From Flavobacterium sp. JAD_PAG50586_2 (GTDB lineage: Bacteria; Bacteroidota; Bacteroidia; Flavobacteriales; Flavobacteriaceae): a stretch of 64,000 nt of DNA. A model generated the notes under the pieces. That model was not told the origin of the DNA. It made no database searches and saw only the letters and a program-made list of their open reading frames with translations. The DNA is taken from contig CP096136.1 of NCBI GenBank assembly GCA_023213215.1, positions 1,178,001 through 1,242,000 on the forward strand. The letters run 5' to 3'. The translations under genes were made by a program, and so were the position numbers. Below are positions 56,384 to 64,000 of the stretch, piece after piece. Within the stretch, counting starts at the first letter, position 1, and each line of letters opens with the position of its first letter.

Positions 56384-57593
56384 AATGTTTTTTTAGTGAG
56401 TAAAATGCAATAATTGTACTGACCAACATTAAAATCCCTCCTAAAATAAAAGGTGCTCCAGGCAACTTGAATGGTGCATCATCGTGGGTAAAAAAGTAAA
56501 ATACATTAGTCATCATAGGTGGACCGATAATTGCCGAAGCGCTCATTAGACTCGCTAATGTTCCCTGAATTTCGCCCTGTTCGTTAGCCGGAACCTTTGA
56601 AGAAATAGTTGCCTGCAAAGCCGGACCTGCAATTCCACCTAAGCAGTACGGAATTAAAAACACAAACATCATCCAACTTTGTGTGGCAAATGCAAAAAGC
56701 AGCATCCCGACTGAGTATAAAGCCAAACCAATGTATATGCTCTTCTCGTTACCTAATCTTGGGCTGGTCCAACGAACCAATCCGCCTTGAACTAAACCGA
56801 CTAAAAGTCCGACTACGCCCAGCGAAATCCCAATCATTTTTTCATTCCATCCGAAACGATAAATAGTATAGAAACTCCAGTTGCTATGAACAGCATGCGA
56901 GCCAACATACAATAGAAAAACAGAAAGAATCAAACCAATTAAAGTTGGATGTTTTCTTAATCTTAAAAAGGCATTTATAGGGTTGGCACGTTTCCATTCG
57001 AATTCCCTTCTGTTTTTCTTAGGTAAGGATTCGGGTAAAATAAAATAGCCATATAGGAAATTCAACAAGCATAAAATTGCTGCTGCATAAAACGGAACTC
57101 TGGATCCGTATTGTCCCAAAAGACCGCCAATGACTGGCCCTATTATAAACCCAAGTCCAAAAGCTGCGCCGATCATTCCGAAGTTCTTCGCCCTGTTTTC
57201 CGGAGTACTTACATCGGCAATGTAAGCGGAAGCTGTGGTTATGCTGGCACCCGTTAGTCCAGCGATGATTCGCCCAATAAAAAGCCATCCAATAGTTGGA
57301 GAAAAAGCTAACAAAAGATAATCCAATGCAAAAGCAAAAAGGGAAATCAGGATTATGGGTCTTCGCCCAAATTTATCACTAAGGTTGCCTATTAGTGGCG
57401 CGAACAGGAATTGTGTAATCGCGTAAGCAAAAGTCAACCATCCGCCAATCTTTGCTGCTTCGCTGATATCGGCATTGATGAGTTCCTTGATTAATTTCGG
57501 AATTACCGGGATGATGATTCCCCAGCCGGTAATATCGATTAGCATTGTGATAAAAATAAATCCTATTGCAGCCGGTTTTTGACTTTTTTTCAT
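56346..57593 (-). CDS. TCR/Tet-family MFS transporter
   Basis: 415 residues from ATG 57593, with twelve hydrophobic helices. The motif between helices 2 and 3 is [14 protein letters not shown] (MFS motif A); the N-terminal helix has [13 protein letters not shown] with the family D-x-x-G neighbourhood. [15 protein letters not shown] is the antiporter motif C. Sequence type matches chromosomal TCR/Tet-like drug:proton antiporters of flavobacteria. No mobile element or tetR-like repressor is adjacent, so acquired tetracycline resistance is not supported. Confidence 0.82.
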   Translation of the reverse strand: MKKSQKPAAIGFIFITMLIDITGWGIIIPVIPKLIKELINADISEAAKIGGWLTFAYAITQFLFAPLIGNLSDKFGRRPIILISLFAFALDYLLLAFSPTIGWLFIGRIIAGLTGASITTASAYIADVSTPENRAKNFGMIGAAFGLGFIIGPVIGGLLGQYGSRVPFYAAAILCLLNFLYGYFILPESLPKKNRREFEWKRANPINAFLRLRKHPTLIGLILSVFLLYVGSHAVHSNWSFYTIYRFGWNEKMIGISLGVVGLLVGLVQGGLVRWTSPRLGNEKSIYIGLALYSVGMLLFAFATQSWMMFVFLIPYCLGGIAGPALQATISSKVPANEQGEIQGTLASLMSASAIIGPPMMTNVFYFFTHDDAPFKLPGAPFILGGILMLVSTIIAFYSLKKHFTSNKGSDYSSQ

Positions 57594-57738
57594 AGCATTA
57601 AAAATGTAAAACAAATAAACGAAAAATCCTGTCTACTCTATTATGAAGGAATTTATTTATATCCACTCTATTTTAAATTTTAAGAAATATTTAATAGTTA
57701 AAGTTTTAGGTTTTACATGAATAAAATCTATAAAAGAC

Positions 57739-57768
57739 TTGCATAACTGAATTAAACTTATAGTTTTG
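57739..57768 (+). promoter_or_regulatory. Promoter of lipoprotein A
   Basis: TTG (57739-57741), a 19-bp spacer and TAGTTTTG (57761-57768) fit the -33/-7 consensus. The ATG at 57800 is 31 bp downstream. Confidence 0.68.
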
Positions 57769-57799
57769 TGAAATAATTAACCTAAAAACAAAACAAAAA

Positions 57800-58225
57800 A
57801 TGAAAAAATTATTTTTATTCGTATCAGCAGTGGCATTAACTGTATCGTTAAATTCTTGTTCAAGCGATAGCGACGGTGGTGGATCTATGAGCATGAAAGT
57901 TAACGGAACTAAAAAAACATTCAAAACTATTGCTTACAATTCTGGAAGCGTGAATTCGGTTTACGGTTATATCGGTAACATCGATACGCCTACTGAATCT
58001 ATTGATTTCGATCTTGCAACTGGAACTGGAGACAAAGTCATTAATTTTGAGTATTCTTCTGATGGTTCAAACACATATATTGATGGAGCTTTTACTTCAG
58101 ACGTAACTACAAACAGCACTAGCTCAGTAAAAGGTACTTTTTCCGGAACTCTAGTGAAAATTGGTGGTGGAACTGATTTAACTATTACTGAAGGTACTTT
58201 TTCAGCAAAAGTTGTTTCTGAATAA
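57800..58225 (+). CDS. Small lipoprotein A of a tandem pair
   Basis: 141 residues. Lipoprotein signal peptide MKKLFLFVSAVALTVSLNSC with lipobox, then SSDSDGGG linker. The mature domain is beta-rich: SMKVNGTKKTFKTIAY, VYGYIGNIDTPTESIDFDL and VKGTFSGTLVKIGGGTDLTITEGTFSAKV. No family name is certain; it looks like a small immunoglobulin- or lipocalin-like fold. Its own promoter and a strong terminator frame it. Lipoprotein B, next to it, is a clear paralogue. Confidence 0.8.
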   Translation: MKKLFLFVSAVALTVSLNSCSSDSDGGGSMSMKVNGTKKTFKTIAYNSGSVNSVYGYIGNIDTPTESIDFDLATGTGDKVINFEYSSDGSNTYIDGAFTSDVTTNSTSSVKGTFSGTLVKIGGGTDLTITEGTFSAKVVSE

Positions 58226-58246
58226 TCCAATTCAACGCATTAAGAA

Positions 58247-58278
58247 AAGCCGTTTAGAAATTCTAAACGGCTTTTTTG
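58247..58278 (+). terminator. Terminator after lipoprotein A
   Basis: AAGCCGTTTAGAA (58247-58259) pairs with TTCTAAACGGCTT (58261-58273), then T to 58277. Confidence 0.9.
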
Positions 58279-58279
58279 T

Positions 58280-58308
58280 TTGAAACAATTAAAATACTTA
58301 TAGATTTG
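58280..58308 (+). promoter_or_regulatory. Promoter of lipoprotein B
   Basis: TTG (58280-58282), 18-bp spacer, TAGATTTG (58301-58308). The block ACTTATAG-TTTG is shared with lipoprotein A's promoter, so it was probably duplicated with the gene. Confidence 0.68.
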
Positions 58309-58335
58309 TATTTAAAATTATTCCAAACAAATAAT

Positions 58336-58767
58336 ATGAAAAAATTACTTTTATTTATTTCGGCCATTGTAACAGTTGCATCCTTACATTCATGCTCCAG
58401 TGATAGTGGGAGTGGACAGTCACTAAGCTTTAAGGTAAATGGCGTTCAAAAAAGTTTTAGGGTAGTTGCTGAATATGCCAATAGTAAAACGTATATATAT
58501 GGTTATATTGGCAATGGTGTAAATCCAACCGAAGTCGTAGAATTCAATATGCAGGTTGGCGACACCACTAATCCTGTTGAAGATTTTAGCTATCATAATA
58601 ACGAAAGCAATGACAATGGAACTGCAACTGTAATATCGAATGTAACTTCAAATACTTCCAATAAAGCTGAGGGGACTTTCTCCGGTACAATAATTCCATC
58701 TGGAGGTGGTGAAGCAATAATTATCAGTGACGGTAAATTTTCGGTGACACCAAAATTTGCAGGTTAA
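58336..58767 (+). CDS. Small lipoprotein B of a tandem pair
   Basis: 143 residues from ATG 58336. Signal peptide MKKLLLFISAIVTVASLHSC with lipobox and SSDSGSG linker. SFKVNGVQKSFRVVAEY, YIYGYIGNGVNPTEVVEFN and AEGTFSGTIIPSGGGEAIIISDGKFSV align block by block with lipoprotein A, so the two arose by tandem duplication and then diverged. An earlier in-frame start would precede the signal peptide and is rejected. Function unknown. Confidence 0.8.
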   Translation: MKKLLLFISAIVTVASLHSCSSDSGSGQSLSFKVNGVQKSFRVVAEYANSKTYIYGYIGNGVNPTEVVEFNMQVGDTTNPVEDFSYHNNESNDNGTATVISNVTSNTSNKAEGTFSGTIIPSGGGEAIIISDGKFSVTPKFAG

Positions 58768-58799
58768 AAAATCCCGCTTCCATAACAGAAGCGGGATTT
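58766..58799 (-). terminator. Terminator of odhB
   Basis: AAATCCCGCTTC (58769-58780) pairs with GAAGCGGGATTT (58788-58799). On the minus strand a T6 run follows, so it ends odhB; it may also stop lipoprotein B transcription. Confidence 0.82.
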
Positions 58800-58835
58800 A
58801 CATATATAGGCACCTCATCCGAGGTGGAAAAAACT

Positions 58836-60079
58836 TTATAACTCTAAAGCTCTCTTTACATTGCCATCCATCAATAATTCTTCCGGTTTTTCTAAGGCCT
58901 CTTTTACAGCAACCAGGAATCCAACCGACTCGCGCCCGTCGATGATTCTGTGATCATAAGAAAGTGCCACATACATAACCGGTGCGATAACAATCTGGCC
59001 ATTTTTAACGATGGCTCTTTCAACCACGTTGTGCATTCCAAGAATACCTGATTGTGGTGGATTGATGATAGGCGTGCTCAACATACTTCCGAAAACACCA
59101 CCATTTGAAATGGTAAATGTTCCGCCAGTCATTTCGTCAACAGTAATTTGTCCGTCACGGGCACGTAAAGCCAATCTTTTGATTTCAGCTTCTACACCAC
59201 GGAAAGATAGCGTTTCTGCGCTTCTCATTACCGGAACCATCAAGCCTTTTGGCCCTGAAACAGCAACAGAAATATCACAGAAATTGTATGAGATTTTTTC
59301 CTGACCGTCAATCATTGAATTAACATCGGGATATAATTGTAATGCTCTTGTAACCGCTTTCGTGAAGAAAGACATAAAGCCCAAGCCTAAACCGTGTTTG
59401 GTTTTGAATTCTTCTTTATACTGCTCACGTAAAGCGTAGATTGCTGTCATGTCTACTTCATTAAACGTAGTTAACATGGCAGTTTCATTTTTCGCAGAAA
59501 CCAGTCTTTCGGCAACCTTACGACGTAACATTGACAATTTTGTTCTTTCTGAACCACGGTTTCCACCTGTTGGCGTTCCCATTGATGGCACTGCATTTAC
59601 AGCGTCTTCTTTGGTAATCCTTCCGCCTTTTCCGCTTCCTGCAACATCAGTTGGCTGAATATTTTTCTCGTCTAATATTTTTTGGCAGCTGGCGATGGTG
59701 TTTGTGCCGCATAGGATGTTGCAGCAACCGGAGCCGGAGCCGCTTTTACTTCTTCTTTTTTAGGTGCTTCTGCTTTTGGAGCCTCGGCTTTTGCCTCTTC
59801 TTTTGCCGGTTCCGAAACTTCGGAAGAACCGCTTGGTTTAGAAGCTGACGTATCAATCAGGCAGACAACTGCACCAACGGCAACTGCATCGCCTTCTTCG
59901 GCTTTAAGTGTAATGATTCCGCTTGCTTCTGCTGGTAATTCTAATGTTGCCTTATCAGAATCAACCTCAGCGATAGCCTGGTCTTTTTCTACATAATCGC
60001 CGTCTTTTACTAACCATGTAGCAATTTCAACTTCTTTGATTGACTCGCCTGGTGATGGCACTTTCATCTCTAAAATCAT
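58836..60079 (-). CDS. odhB: 2-oxoglutarate dehydrogenase E2, dihydrolipoyl succinyltransferase, one apparent frameshift
   Basis: About 414 residues. The lipoyl domain (residues 1-80) has the modified lysine K43 in EVDSDKATLELPA. A long Ala/Pro/Glu/Lys linker (KPSGSSEVSEPAKEEAKAEA onward) follows. The E3-binding domain is restored by one added A at the T6 run 59678-59683 (ILDEKNIQPTDVAGSGKGG). The catalytic domain ends with SYDHRIIDGRESVGFLVAVK carrying the active-site His. It transfers succinyl from E1 to CoA in the TCA cycle. A 145-bp gap with a composite repeat separates it from odhA. Confidence 0.95.
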
Positions 60080-60120
60080 AGTTCTATATTTTAGTTTATG
60101 TTTTGTTTTATACTTTCTCT

Positions 60121-60221
60121 AGCCCCGATTGTAGTGGAAATCCTTTTTATTTTTTCTTTAAAAATAAAAAGATTGCAACGGAAAGCGGGATTAGCTCCTG
60201 AAATAAATTCAGGATAAATCC
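60121..60221. repeat. Composite dispersed repeat, copy 2, with palindrome copy 4
   Basis: Reverse complement of the stretch at 18351-18434, about 100 bp long. Blocks: AGCCCCGATTGTAGTGGAAA, TCCTTTTTA with an A/T hairpin, GATTGCAACGGAAAGC, then the palindrome TCCTGAA-ATAAA-TTCAGGA (60196-60214) and GATAAATCC. The last part has the same NNTAAAT continuation as the start-codon copies, but with C in place of G. It lies between odhA and odhB. Confidence 0.78.
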
Positions 60222-60224
60222 TAA

Positions 60225-62995
60225 TTATCTAAATAAATCTTTATCAAATACCATTCTGATAGCATCTGCGTGGCGTCTTCTATCTCGTGTATGACTTCCT
60301 GCTGCCGGTGCTGCGTAGGCCTTAAGCGATGCCAGTCTCCATTTTACCAAATCGAAATTCATCAGCATATAGCTGTAAGCTCCCATATTCTTAGGTTCTT
60401 CCTGTGCCCAAACGAAATCGTCGGCATTTGGATAGCCTTTGATAATGGCTTTCAGTTGGTCAACCGGCAATGGGAATAACTGCTCAATACGTACCAAAGC
60501 TACATCATTTCGGCCTAAATTCTCTCTTTCGGCTAAGATATCGTAATAGAATTTTCCGGTTACGAAAACCACTGTTTTTACTTTTTCTTATCTACTGAAT
60601 TGTCATCGAATGTTTCCTGGAATTGACCTTTGTATAAGTCCTCACGTGTTGAAACGCATAACGGATGTCGCAGTAAGCTTTTTGGTGAAAACACAATCAG
60701 CGGTTTACGGAATTTTGTTTTCATCTGCCTTCTGAGCAAGTGGAAGAAATTGGCTGGTGTTGTACAATCAGCGACATACATATTGTGTTTTGCACAAAGC
60801 TGTAAATAACGTTCCATACGTGCTGAAGAGTGTTCCGCTCCCTGACCTTCATAACCGTGTGGCAGCAACATTACGATACCGTTTTGGTTGTTCCACTTGT
60901 CTTCACCACACGAAATGTACTGATCGATCATGATTTGGCAACCATTGGAGAAATCTCCAAACTGAGCTTCCCAGATGGTCAATGCGTTTGGATTGGCTAA
61001 GGCGTAACCATAGTCGAAACCTAGAACGCCATATTCTGAAAGCAGGGAATTGAAAACATTGAATTTTCCTTTCTTGCCTTTAACTGAATCTAATAATACA
61101 ACTTCTTCTTCGCTGTCTTCCACCTTTACTACAGCGTGACGGTGCGAGAATGTTCCTCTTTCTACATCCTGTCCTGAAATACGAACATCGTAACCTTCGG
61201 TCAATAGTGAACCATAAGCCAAAGTTTCTGCTGTTCCCCAATCGATGACATCATTGTCATACTGGGTTTTTCTGTCGGTAACGATTTTGGAAATTTTGCT
61301 TATGAATTTCTTATCAGAAGGCAATGTAGAAACCGAATCAATGATTTCATCCAGTTTCTTTTTGTCGAATTTGGTGTCGACTTTTTTCAGCATTTCGTCA
61401 TCTGAAACCTGAACGTAGCCCTGCCATTCGTCCTGCATGAAAGGTTTGATTATTGTCAAGTCTTTTTTACGGGATTCCTGTAAATTCTGATCTAATTTAT
61501 CTTTGTATTCGTTTTCGATTTTAGTTATATAAGCCGCATCAACGATACCATCTGTGATTAATTTCTCTGAATAAATATCTCTTGGGTTTTTGTGACGGGC
61601 AATCAGTTTGTATAAAACCGGTTGTGTAAAACGAGGTTCATCACCTTCGTTGTGTCCGTATTTCCTGTAGCCTAACAAATCGATAAAAACATCGCGGCCA
61701 AACTGCATTCTGAAATCTAAAGCAAAAAGCATGGCGTGAACCACAGCTTCCGCATCATCAGAATTCACGTGAAGTACAGGAGACAAAGTAACTTTGGCAA
61801 CATCAGTACAATAAGTTGAAGAACGTGCATCTAAATAATTCGTAGTAAATCCAACCTGGTTATTAATCACGATATGGATTGTTCCACCCGTTTTGTATCC
61901 GTCAAGCTGTGCCATCTGGACAATTTCGTAAACGATTCCCTGTCCGGCAACTGCGGCATCACCGTGAACGGCAATTGGCAATACTTTTGAGAAATCGTCA
62001 GGGAAATATTTATCCTGTTTAGCCCTTGTAATTCCTTCAATCACGGCACCAACTGTCTCCAAATGCGAAGGATTTGGCGCCAAATTTAGGTTGATTTTTT
62101 TGCCTGATTGTGTTTTTCTTTCGGCCGTTAAACCCAAATGGTATTTAACATCGCCGTCGAAATATTCTTTGTCATAATCTTTTCCGTCAAACTCAGAGAA
62201 AATGTCCTGTGTAGCTTTTCCGAAAATGTTCGCCAGGATATTTAATCTTCCCCTGTGCGCCATTCCCATTACGAATTGCTCCACTCCTTTTTCGGCTGCA
62301 GCTTCGATAAGGGCATCTAAAGCTGGGATAATGCTTTCTCCTCCTTCGAGTGAGAAACGTTTCTGACCCACATATTTTGTGTGCAAAAAGTTTTCAAACG
62401 AAACCGCTTCGTTCAGTTTCCCTAAGATGTGCTTCTTTTGGTCGTTGTCGAAGTTTGGCTGATTATCGTTTATGTTTATTTTATCCTGAACCCATTGAAT
62501 TACCTCTGGGTTTCTCATATACATGTATTCGATACCAATATGCTGGCAATACACATTTTTAAGATGAGCGATGATTTCCTTCAGCGTTTTAGGCTGGTGG
62601 CCCAAAATTTTGGCTGCATCAAAAACGGTATCTAAATCCGCAGAAGACAATGCGAAATTTTCAAGTGCTAAATCTGGAGAATAAGTCCTTCTGTCGCGAA
62701 CCGGATTGGTTTCGGTAAACAAATGGCCACGCGTTCTGTAGGCCTCAATTAGTTTAAGAACATTAAATTCTTTCTGAACCTTATCTGAAACCTGTCCATT
62801 AGCCGGAACGTTAGCGGCGTAGTTCGCCAATTCCTGAACAGCATTCTCTTCATTATAGGTCGTCATTCCAAAGTCGAAACCTTGAAAAAATGCTCTCCAA
62901 CTTGGCTCTACGCTGTCTGGATTTTGAAGATATTGTTCGTATGAAAGGGCGAAAAATTCGGTATGTGCTGCGTTTAAAAAGGAAAACCTATCCAT
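60225..62995 (-). CDS. odhA: 2-oxoglutarate dehydrogenase E1 component, one apparent frameshift
   Basis: About 923 residues. Thiamine-diphosphate enzyme that decarboxylates 2-oxoglutarate and loads succinyl on the E2 lipoyl arm. N-terminal E1 domain (FLNAAHTEFFALSYEQYLQNPDSVEPSW), active-site GMAHRGRLNILANI, cofactor motif GDAAVAGQGIVYEI to VINNQVGFTT, and C-terminal LLPHGYEGQGAEHSSARMER. The frame breaks at the T5 run 60582-60586; one added base gives KKKVKTVVFVTGKF. The enzyme is essential for the cycle, so a true break is unlikely. Followed downstream by odhB. Confidence 0.96.
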
Positions 62996-63033
62996 AAATA
63001 TAATTGTATGTCCTGATTTGTATACTAGTTTGG

Positions 63034-63041
63034 CAAAAGTA
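63034..63041 (-). promoter_or_regulatory. -7 box of odhA
   Basis: Minus strand TACTTTTG fits TAnnTTTG, 38 bp before the odhA ATG (62995). Confidence 0.5.
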
Positions 63042-63107
63042 CAATAATTGGCAGAAATTAATAATTATTTTAGATACTTTTATGCTTTTAAAAATTTAAG
63101 AAATCAA

Positions 63108-63659
63108 ATGATGAAATCTTCTTTTCTGACAAGTTCCTATAAAGTTATTTTTTTACTTGTTTTTTCAGTGTTTTCAGGTTTTGTTTATGCGCAGGACAAA
63201 ACCTTGCCCACAGCAAAAACCGATTCATTTTGGGAACGTGTAGATGTCGGTGGCGGTTTCGGCCTGTCTATTAGCAATGATTACACTGATATTCTTGTTG
63301 CGCCAAGCGCTATTTATAATTTTAATGATTATTTTGCTTTAGGTGCTGGTCTGCAATACAGTAATCTGAAACAAAAGGATTATTATTCCTCCAACTTGTT
63401 TGGCGGAAGTTTGATTGGCTTGTTCAGTCCAATCGAAGAAGCACAGGTTTCAGTTGAATTAGAGGAAGCCAATGTAAATACCAAATACATGGATTTAGGA
63501 GGCAATCTAAAAAAGAGTTTTTGGAACACCGCTTTGTATATTGGCGCTGGCTACCGACAGGAAAATGTGACTATCGGCGGAAGGGTAAATGTGCTTTTCG
63601 ATAGAGACAAAGACATTTACGGCAGTGCCTTTATGCCATTTGTAAGAGTATTTTTTTAA
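63108..63659 (+). CDS. Small outer-membrane beta-barrel protein
   Basis: 183 residues from ATG 63108. Signal peptide with SYKVIFLLVFSVFSGFVYAQ, then amphipathic strands of an eight-stranded barrel type: VDVGGGFGLSISN, ILVAPSAIYNF, FALGAGLQYSNL, LYIGAGYRQENVTIGGRVNVLF, and a terminal aromatic MPFVRVFF. No specific family is recognised; alpha-ketoglutarate dehydrogenase has no known link to it. An earlier in-frame start would lack a signal peptide and is not used. Confidence 0.72.
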   Translation: MMKSSFLTSSYKVIFLLVFSVFSGFVYAQDKTLPTAKTDSFWERVDVGGGFGLSISNDYTDILVAPSAIYNFNDYFALGAGLQYSNLKQKDYYSSNLFGGSLIGLFSPIEEAQVSVELEEANVNTKYMDLGGNLKKSFWNTALYIGAGYRQENVTIGGRVNVLFDRDKDIYGSAFMPFVRVFF

Positions 63660-63669
63660 TATCCTTCTA

Positions 63670-63698
63670 TTGACCTTTTACAAATTTCATTATATTTG
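63670..63698 (+). promoter_or_regulatory. Promoter overlapping the start of the membrane-anchored regulator gene
   Basis: TTG (63670-63672), 18-bp spacer and a perfect TATATTTG (63691-63698). The candidate ATGs at 63701 and 63704 lie 2-5 bp after the -7 box, so transcription should begin at or within the first codons, suggesting a leaderless mRNA. Confidence 0.6.
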
Positions 63699-63700
63699 AA

Positions 63701-64000
63701 ATGATGGAAAGCAGTCAGTATCATTTCAATATCTACAACAGCATCGTTCTCGGAGGAATAATCCAGGGACTGATTTTTGGCGTAGTCGTGGCGACCTCAA
63801 AGAAATACCGCGATACCAGCACCTTGCTTTTGGCAGTGTTAATCTTAGTCTTTTCGTTAAACAATCTTCAGTATTACCTTTGGTCCACCGGACTTATGGA
63901 TGAAGCTTTCGGATATGAAGTAGTCTGGACGCACGGACAGCTTATCATGGGAGCGCTGTTTTATCTTTATGGCTTGAAATTGCTATATCCTGAAAAGGCG
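63701..64000 (+). CDS. Membrane-anchored AraC-type regulator, N-terminal part (runs off the window)
   Basis: The first 100 residues are visible: MMESSQYHFNIYNSIVLGGIIQGLIFGVVVATSKKYRDTS, then LLLAVLILVFSLNNLQYYLW and further helices. This N-terminal multi-helix layout with the loop SKKYRDTSTLLLAVLI is typical of flavobacterial AraC-family regulators with a membrane part followed by a cytoplasmic DNA-binding domain, which lies outside the window. Either ATG 63701 or 63704 may be the start. Tentative, since the DNA-binding part is not seen. Confidence 0.6.
   Translation, partial: MMESSQYHFNIYNSIVLGGIIQGLIFGVVVATSKKYRDTSTLLLAVLILVFSLNNLQYYLWSTGLMDEAFGYEVVWTHGQLIMGALFYLYGLKLLYPEKA

Noticed and set aside
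56346..57593. Acquired tetracycline resistance gene
   Set aside because: No repressor, mobile element or composition shift; sequence type fits chromosomal TCR/Tet-like transporters of flavobacteria.

Overview
The window is chromosomal DNA from a flavobacterium (Bacteroidota, most likely Flavobacterium or a close relative). The sequence is AT-rich. Several start regions carry the Bacteroidota -7 box TAnnTTTG and lack a Shine-Dalgarno sequence. Secreted proteins end in type IX secretion (T9SS) type A sorting domains, and many genes belong to families typical of this phylum (DUF4296, DUF4271, DUF3098, DUF5686). Nearly all of it is core genome. I see no prophage, integrase, insertion sequence, CRISPR array or resistance island.

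Layout. 1-3.1 kb: the start of an HlyD-type efflux adaptor, divergent from a sigma-54 response regulator and its histidine kinase. 3.1-4.7 kb: trmB, a LysE-type exporter and an alkyltransferase-like protein. 4.8-12.2 kb: a glycosyltransferase, then a PhoR/PhoB-like pair divergent from a TonB-dependent receptor, a beta-helix surface lipoprotein and a tiny secreted protein that is little more than a T9SS sorting domain. 12.3-15.9 kb: two paralogous T9SS cargo proteins. 16-30.6 kb: housekeeping and small-family genes (LuxE-like, tyrS, pyrC, hemD-like, pckA, saccharopine dehydrogenase, AsnC regulator, YugP peptidase). 30.6-34.2 kb: leuS with several repeat elements in and around it. 34.3-38.5 kb: ftsX, a DUF3098 protein, uppP, truB, pyrH and frr. 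38.6-48.2 kb: a DUF5686 outer-membrane protein, two glycosyltransferases, a Kef-type antiporter and an RND/MMPL transporter. 48.2-52.6 kb: asnS, rpoN, a membrane protein and a PorT-like barrel. 52.7-57.6 kb: tRNA-Ser, ansA, an acyltransferase, tatD, a retropepsin-like protein and an MFS exporter. 57.8-64 kb: two duplicated lipoproteins, odhB and odhA (2-oxoglutarate dehydrogenase), a small barrel protein and the start of a membrane-anchored regulator.

Quality. At least sixteen conserved genes or gene ends are broken by a one-base deficit, almost always in a run of A or T. They include leuS, uppP, rpoN, odhA and odhB, which should be intact. The pattern points to homopolymer under-calling in a long-read assembly, not real pseudogenes. 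These genes are given here as single reconstructed features.

The most interesting signals are in non-coding DNA. Five half-sites in exact 11-bp register sit between the PhoB-like gene and the TonB receptor, forming a Pho-box-like operator. A palindrome sits upstream of the sigma-54 regulator. A family of palindromes with core CTGAAATAAATTCAG ends exactly 5 nt before three start codons. A 22-bp tandem repeat lies in the longest gene-free stretch. Palindromic repeats are inserted within the leuS reading frame.
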